A stretch of DNA of 15,477 nucleotides from Streptomyces regalis (GTDB lineage Bacteria > Actinomycetota > Actinomycetes > Streptomycetales > Streptomycetaceae). Each line of letters opens with the position of its first letter. Within the stretch, counting starts at the first letter, position 1. The stretch covers positions 1 through 15,477 of the forward strand of contig NZ_LLZG01000071.1 in the NCBI RefSeq assembly GCF_001509475.1, in the 5' to 3' direction. Position numbers and translations under genes: made by a program. Of this stretch, positions 11,283 through 15,477 are shown in pieces. The notes beneath the pieces are model-generated. The model searched no databases and was not told where the DNA came from. It worked only from the letters and a program-made list of their open reading frames with translations.

Positions 11283-14200
11283 TTACCGCCCTGTCCTCCG
11301 ACCTGGTGACATTCGGAACATTCCGAAGAGCATGCCGCCTCGCATCACCTGCTGGAGCACCCTGCGTGTGCCGAGCATGTTGGCGAGCCTGTCCTTCATG
11401 CCAGCGTCGTAGATCTTGCCCTCGATCAGGCCATTCGTCTTCTCAGGGATGGTCATCCCGGTGTATTTGGAAAGGTCCTGGCTGCAGGTCTTCGAGCAGA
11501 TCAGATTGGGGGAGAGGGCGGTGTACACCGTCCCCAGCTTTCCTCCAAGGAACTCTCTCTGAAGTTCGGGGCTCTTACGCAGAGCTGCTCCCGCACCCTC
11601 GGAGTGTCCCTTGCCCGTAAGCCCTGCATTTGCGTTGACCTGGAAGACGGGAATTCCGGCCTTGCCAAGCGTATTGAGTGCTTCGGAGGACATTTTCCCC
11701 TTGCTCATCAGGACCAGGACCCGGTTCACGGTGTTTCCGTCGTCACCCTTCACCTCCGCGACGGAGACGATGGCATTGAAGTTGCTGTACGACCAGCCGC
11801 CACCCTTCTCGTATTCCTTGTTGACAACCGAAAGAGCCGCCTCGAACTGGTAGCCCGTGCGAAGGTCCCGCAGCTCAGCGTTGGGAAGCTTGGGCAGGTT
11901 CTTCGGGTCGTTGATAACGCGCAGGCCAGACGGATTACTCCGGACGGGTGACGGCGCCTTGTAGTCGATGTCCCAGCCGCTGGAGCTGGTCATCCGGCAG
12001 GTGTAGCCCCGCTCGTTGCACTCCGCCGGCCGGTGACCGTCCAGCTCTATGAAGTTGGTCGGGTTGCCGCCGGCGAAGGCGTACCGGTTGCTGGTGTACG
12101 GGTCAGCGCCGAGACCCATGTCCGCGAGGGCCCCGTTGTACATGTCCCGGGTGGTGAAGCGGTTCAGCCCCGGGTTGTAGTCCCGGAAGCCCATGTCGTA
12201 CGTACCCGACTGGGCGTCCCAGCGCTTGGAGTTGAAGCGGTACGGGTTGTAGGGCTCCTTCGTCGGATCGCTGGCGACGGGCTTGTCGATCCCGGTGAAC
12301 TCGGACTCGTCGTCCTTGCCGTACGCGGTGTAGCCGTAGGTGGCCTGGGTGTCGCCGTTGCCGTCCGTCAGGGTTTCGACATCGGTGTGGCCGTTGTAGC
12401 CGTAGTAGCCGTTCTCCGTTGTCCCGTCCGTGTTGTGTGTCACCTGGGACAGGCGCTCGCCCCACGGGTTGTACTGGTACGACTTGGTCAGCTGGCCCGC
12501 GACCTTCTCGTCCAGCACCTCATCGGACAGGCCCAGGTAGGTGAAGTCGGTGGTCTTGCCGTCCGCCGTCTTCGACGCCGTACGGTCCAGCGGGTCGAAG
12601 GTGTACTTGGTGGACTTCAGCGTGCCCGTGTCGTCCGTCTTCTGGGACTCCACGACGTGGTCGAAGCCGTCATACACGCTCCGCTCGATGACCTGGCCGC
12701 TGCTGGTGACGGATTCCTGGCGGCCGAACGGGTCGTAGTTGTAGTTCGCCGTGTCCCCACCCACGGTGGCGGACAGCAGCCGATTGCGATCGTAGATGTA
12801 TGTCGCCGACGTGCCCTTGACGGTCTGGCTGATGACGTTGGCGTTGTCGTCGTGGACGTACGTCTCCGTCGCCGCGCCGTTACCGGTCTTGACCGACTTG
12901 GCGAGTCGGTCCACTGGGTCGTAGGTGTAGTCCGTGGTGGAGTCGAGATACGCCGCGTGGTTGTCGGCGTTCATCTTCTTCGCGATGTCCTGCGCCTTGT
13001 TCCCGTTTGGGTCATAGGCGTACGTGTGCGAGGAGACGAGGGTGCCGTTGGGCTTCTTCTCCGCCAAGGATTTGACGACCCCGTCGAGGTAATAGGTGTA
13101 GTCGACGGTGTTGCCGTTGGCCTTGGTCTCCTGCAGCGTCAGACCGCGGTCGGTGTAGGTGTACGACGTGACCTTCGGTGACGCGTCCGTCGCGGTCTTG
13201 CCGACCGAGACAATCCGGATCTGGTTCCGCAGATCGTAGGTGTACTTGGAGAACTGGTCGGGGTGGGTGACCGTCTCCGCCTGACCATTGGCGTCGTACG
13301 TGTACGCCGTGGTCTTCTTCTCCTGGCCGGCGAGTGCCTCGGTGACCGTCTTGACCTGGTTGAGGCCCGTGTAGCCGACCGTGTAGGCATCGATCTTCGC
13401 CCCGGAGGACGTGTCGTCGATCGACGTGAGGTTGCCGTTGACGTCGTAGCCGTAGGCGAAGGTGCGCTTTTCGCTGTCGGCCGGTTCGCCGGTCGTGTCA
13501 CGGACCAGCTTGACGGCGTCGGCGACCACGATGCCGGCGCTGTTCTGCGTCAACTGCAGCTTGGCACTGTTGCCTTGCTTGAAGGAGTAGGCCCCGAGCG
13601 AGACCCAGGTGCCGGTCGCCGCGTTCTGGTCCTTCGTTACGTCCGCCGTGCCGGTGGCGTGAGTCAGGGTGTACTTCGCGGTTGTGGCCGCGCCGGTCAC
13701 CTTGGGGTACTTAACGTACGCGGTGTACGTGCCGTCCTTGGGGACGTTGAGCGCCCAGGTGAAGGTGTCCGTGCCCGAGCCCGCCGTGTGCGTGCGGTGG
13801 TCGTAGCCCTGCTGACCGGCGACGTCTCCCTTCGCCCAGGTGCCGGACGAGGACGTGTTCTGGGTGTCGGAGTTGTCGGCCAGGACCACGTCCTTGCCGA
13901 CGGGCACACCGTCATCAGTGCGGGTCTTGAGTGACCCGTCCGGGTAGTAGGTCCAGCCCATCGTGCGATCGGACGAGCCGCCCGCGGAGACCAGGGTCCG
14001 AGCGGCCTGCTGGCCCAGTTCGTTGTACTCGTACGTGGTGACGATGTCCCACGGGTCCGTGGCCGACTTCGCCCACCCGTTGTCGAAGTAGGTGTAGGTG
14101 GTGTCGTTGCGGACCGTCTGGCCCTCGGACGGCGGCAACGAGATCTTCGCCACCCGGCCGACCGCGTCGTACTCGGTCCGGGTGTAGACGTCAGCCTTGT

Positions 14201-15477
14201 TGTAGCGGGCATCCGCGGGGTCGTACGGCTGGAACTCCTTCACCGGGCGGTTGAGCGGGTCGTACTCGGTGCGTGCGGTGAAGTCGTCCGCCGTGGCCGT
14301 CGCCGCACCGCGCGGGGTGATCACCTTGGTGTTGTTGCCGACCTGGTCGTACTCGTACCTGGTCGTCCGGTAGGTGACGGTCGTCGTGCCGACGTGCGGA
14401 ACCTTGATCTCGGTCTGGTTGCCGCGCTCGTCGTAGCCGATGGTCGTGGTGTTGTTCTCGGCGTCCGTGGTGGAGACGACAAGCGAGTCCTTGTCGTAGG
14501 ACCAGTTCGTCGGCTGGCCCGCAGCATCGGTGACCGAGGTGACCCGGTGGTTCAGGTCGTAGGCCGTCTTGGTGGCGTAGTCGGCAGTGTCCGCGGTGGC
14601 GTTCTTCTTCGGATCGACGACCGTGACCACGTTGCCGACGTTGTCGTACTCGTAGCTGACCTTGTCTTGGTCGGCGTTGACGACCGAGGCCAGCTGGTAG
14701 ATCTCGTCATAGTGGTTCGTCGTGACGTAGTCCGTCGTATCGGACGTGGTCAGCGTGCCCTTCGGCTCGGTCGTCGTCTTGAGGTTGCCGACCTTGTCGT
14801 AGGTGTAGGTCGACTTCCGAGGATCGGAGTTGTTGTTCGCCGGGGCCGTGGCTTCCTTGACCTGGTCCGTGGCGTCGTAGACGGCCGTGGACACCGCGCC
14901 GTTGGGGGCGGTCGACCTGGTGATGTTGTCGTTGGCGTCGTACTCCGGCGCCGGGGTCGTGATCAGGACTCCCTTGTCCTGCTCCTTGGGCACCGTGCCG
15001 GCCAGCGGACGGCCGAAGGTGTCATACGTCTGCGTGATCACCTTGACGTCGGCGTCGATGACCTTGGTGACCTGGCCCCGTTCGTCGTACTCGTACGACG
15101 TCGGGTTCTGCAGAGCGTCGGTGATCGTCTCCGGGTAGCCTGTGGGCCCGAAGCCACTGTTCGTGGTCGGGTTGCCGTTGGCGTCGGTGGCCTTGGTCAG
15201 CTGACCGTAGGCGTCGTAGTCGTACTTCGTGGTGTAGTCACCGGCAACCGTGGTGGTCGCGACGCCCTTGGGGTCGGTGACCGTCTTCAGGTTGCCGAAG
15301 CTGTCGTAGCCGAACTGCCAGACGCGGCCCTCCGGGGAGGTCTTGCGGAACAGGTCGGCGGAGTAGCCGTCAGCGCGGGTCTGGTACTCGTACTTCGCCG
15401 CGTTCGCCGGCCACTTGGTGGTGTCCGACACACAGGTGGCCGTCTGGTCCGGCACGCCCACCTTGTTGTTCTCCGCG
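11283..15477 (-). CDS. RHS/YD-repeat polymorphic toxin, C-terminal part (5' end outside window), deaminase-like tip
   Basis: The frame is open to the right edge, so about 1,397 codons of a larger protein are seen. Residues below count from the first in-window start codon, at 15461. YD repeats (pattern YDxxGN, as in YEYDERGQVTKV) fill most of the length and should build the RHS barrel. Residues 524-654 interrupt them with a golvesin/CBD-like beta domain (WAKGDVAGQQGYDHRTH ... IVVADAVKLVRD). The RHS core (about 1000-1145) ends with YNPYRFNSKRW, GFRDYNPGLNRFTTRD and GNPTNFIELDGH. The variable tip (about 1146-1392) carries GKGHSEGAGAALRK (His1286, Glu1288) and LSPNLICSKTCSQDL (Cys1322, Cys1326), the HxE and C...C zinc pattern of nucleic-acid deaminase toxins. 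Three 60-nt blocks of the tip are 55-57% GC against 63-67% in two core blocks. No clear immunity gene follows. Confidence 0.85.
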   Translation of the reverse strand, partial: AENNKVGVPDQTATCVSDTTKWPANAAKYEYQTRADGYSADLFRKTSPEGRVWQFGYDSFGNLKTVTDPKGVATTTVAGDYTTKYDYDAYGQLTKATDANGNPTTNSGFGPTGYPETITDALQNPTSYEYDERGQVTKVIDADVKVITQTYDTFGRPLAGTVPKEQDKGVLITTPAPEYDANDNITRSTAPNGAVSTAVYDATDQVKEATAPANNNSDPRKSTYTYDKVGNLKTTTEPKGTLTTSDTTDYVTTNHYDEIYQLASVVNADQDKVSYEYDNVGNVVTVVDPKKNATADTADYATKTAYDLNHRVTSVTDAAGQPTNWSYDKDSLVVSTTDAENNTTTIGYDERGNQTEIKVPHVGTTTVTYRTTRYEYDQVGNNTKVITPRGAATATADDFTARTEYDPLNRPVKEFQPYDPADARYNKADVYTRTEYDAVGRVAKISLPPSEGQTVRNDTTYTYFDNGWAKSATDPWDIVTTYEYNELGQQAARTLVSAGGSSDRTMGWTYYPDGSLKTRTDDGVPVGKDVVLADNSDTQNTSSSGTWAKGDVAGQQGYDHRTHTAGSGTDTFTWALNVPKDGTYTAYVKYPKVTGAATTAKYTLTHATGTADVTKDQNAATGTWVSLGAYSFKQGNSAKLQLTQNSAGIVVADAVKLVRDTTGEPADSEKRTFAYGYDVNGNLTSIDDTSSGAKIDAYTVGYTGLNQVKTVTEALAGQEKKTTAYTYDANGQAETVTHPDQFSKYTYDLRNQIRIVSVGKTATDASPKVTSYTYTDRGLTLQETKANGNTVDYTYYLDGVVKSLAEKKPNGTLVSSHTYAYDPNGNKAQDIAKKMNADNHAAYLDSTTDYTYDPVDRLAKSVKTGNGAATETYVHDDNANVISQTVKGTSATYIYDRNRLLSATVGGDTANYNYDPFGRQESVTSSGQVIERSVYDGFDHVVESQKTDDTGTLKSTKYTFDPLDRTASKTADGKTTDFTYLGLSDEVLDEKVAGQLTKSYQYNPWGERLSQVTHNTDGTTENGYYGYNGHTDVETLTDGNGDTQATYGYTAYGKDDESEFTGIDKPVASDPTKEPYNPYRFNSKRWDAQSGTYDMGFRDYNPGLNRFTTRDMYNGALADMGLGADPYTSNRYAFAGGNPTNFIELDGHRPAECNERGYTCRMTSSSGWDIDYKAPSPVRSNPSGLRVINDPKNLPKLPNAELRDLRTGYQFEAALSVVNKEYEKGGGWSYSNFNAIVSVAEVKGDDGNTVNRVLVLMSKGKMSSEALNTLGKAGIPVFQVNANAGLTGKGHSEGAGAALRKSPELQREFLGGKLGTVYTALSPNLICSKTCSQDLSKYTGMTIPEKTNGLIEGKIYDAGMKDRLANMLGTRRVLQQVMRGGMLFGMFRMSPGRRTGR

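Noticed and set aside
12033..13181. A 382-codon plus-strand frame opposite the RHS gene.
   Set aside because: Val/Arg-rich and repetitive because it mirrors the YD repeats; no start signals and no recognisable fold.
11283..15477. Regularly spaced GTCGTA-type words suggesting a CRISPR or satellite array.
   Set aside because: These are Tyr-Asp codons of the protein repeats; spacing and sequence vary as expected for YD repeats.

Overview
The window looks like a piece of a Streptomyces chromosome or that of a close relative. It is GC-rich, many starts are GTG, ribosome binding sites are purine-rich, exported enzymes carry Tat or Sec signals with a carbohydrate-binding tail, and there is a small-protein operon containing a DUF6415 member. 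All assignments come from reading the sequence and recalling families; no database search was run.

Region 1 (about 1-7600) is a plant cell-wall polysaccharide utilisation locus aimed at rhamnogalacturonan I and its arabinan and arabinogalactan side chains. It encodes a cytoplasmic DUF2264 protein, a secreted CE12-type rhamnogalacturonan acetylesterase, a divergent Tat-exported PL4 rhamnogalacturonan lyase, and a two-gene GH43 operon: a Tat-exported exo-arabinofuranosidase coupled through GTGA to a Sec-exported exo-beta-1,3-galactanase with a ricin-type lectin tail. A plausible order of action is deacetylation and backbone cleavage by CE12 and PL4, side-chain trimming by the GH43 pair, and possible intracellular finishing of imported oligosaccharides by the DUF2264 protein. 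No transporter or regulator lies in the window, but operator-like palindromes sit upstream of the key promoters (3157-3231, 7561-7596). The left edge holds a hairpin that looks like an IS200/IS605-type end, next to a piece of another exported-protein gene.

Region 2 (about 7800-11180) is an accessory island of small genes. On the minus strand, in transcription order, it has an XRE-family regulator with a long helical C-terminus, a 64-aa Cys-motif protein, a DUF6415 protein (GTGA-coupled), an 87-aa CPTC protein, a start-less frame ending in a CDYCG peptide, and a 54-aa zinc-knuckle protein. Divergent from the regulator is a broken, chimeric gene: a NUDIX N-terminus with an apparent Trp-to-stop change, joined just inside the Nudix box to a tail resembling the C-terminus of DUF5753/Scr1-type regulators. 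A 51-aa single-span membrane protein follows on the minus strand.

Region 3 (11283 to the right edge) is the C-terminal 1,397 or so codons of a giant RHS/YD-repeat protein whose 5' end lies outside the window. It has an inserted golvesin/CBD-like beta domain, a canonical RHS core, and a variable tip with an HSE...CSKTC pattern, suggesting a zinc-dependent deaminase-type polymorphic toxin. No convincing immunity gene follows it. The most interesting parts are this toxin tip, the chimeric NUDIX pseudogene, and the small-protein zinc-knuckle operon.
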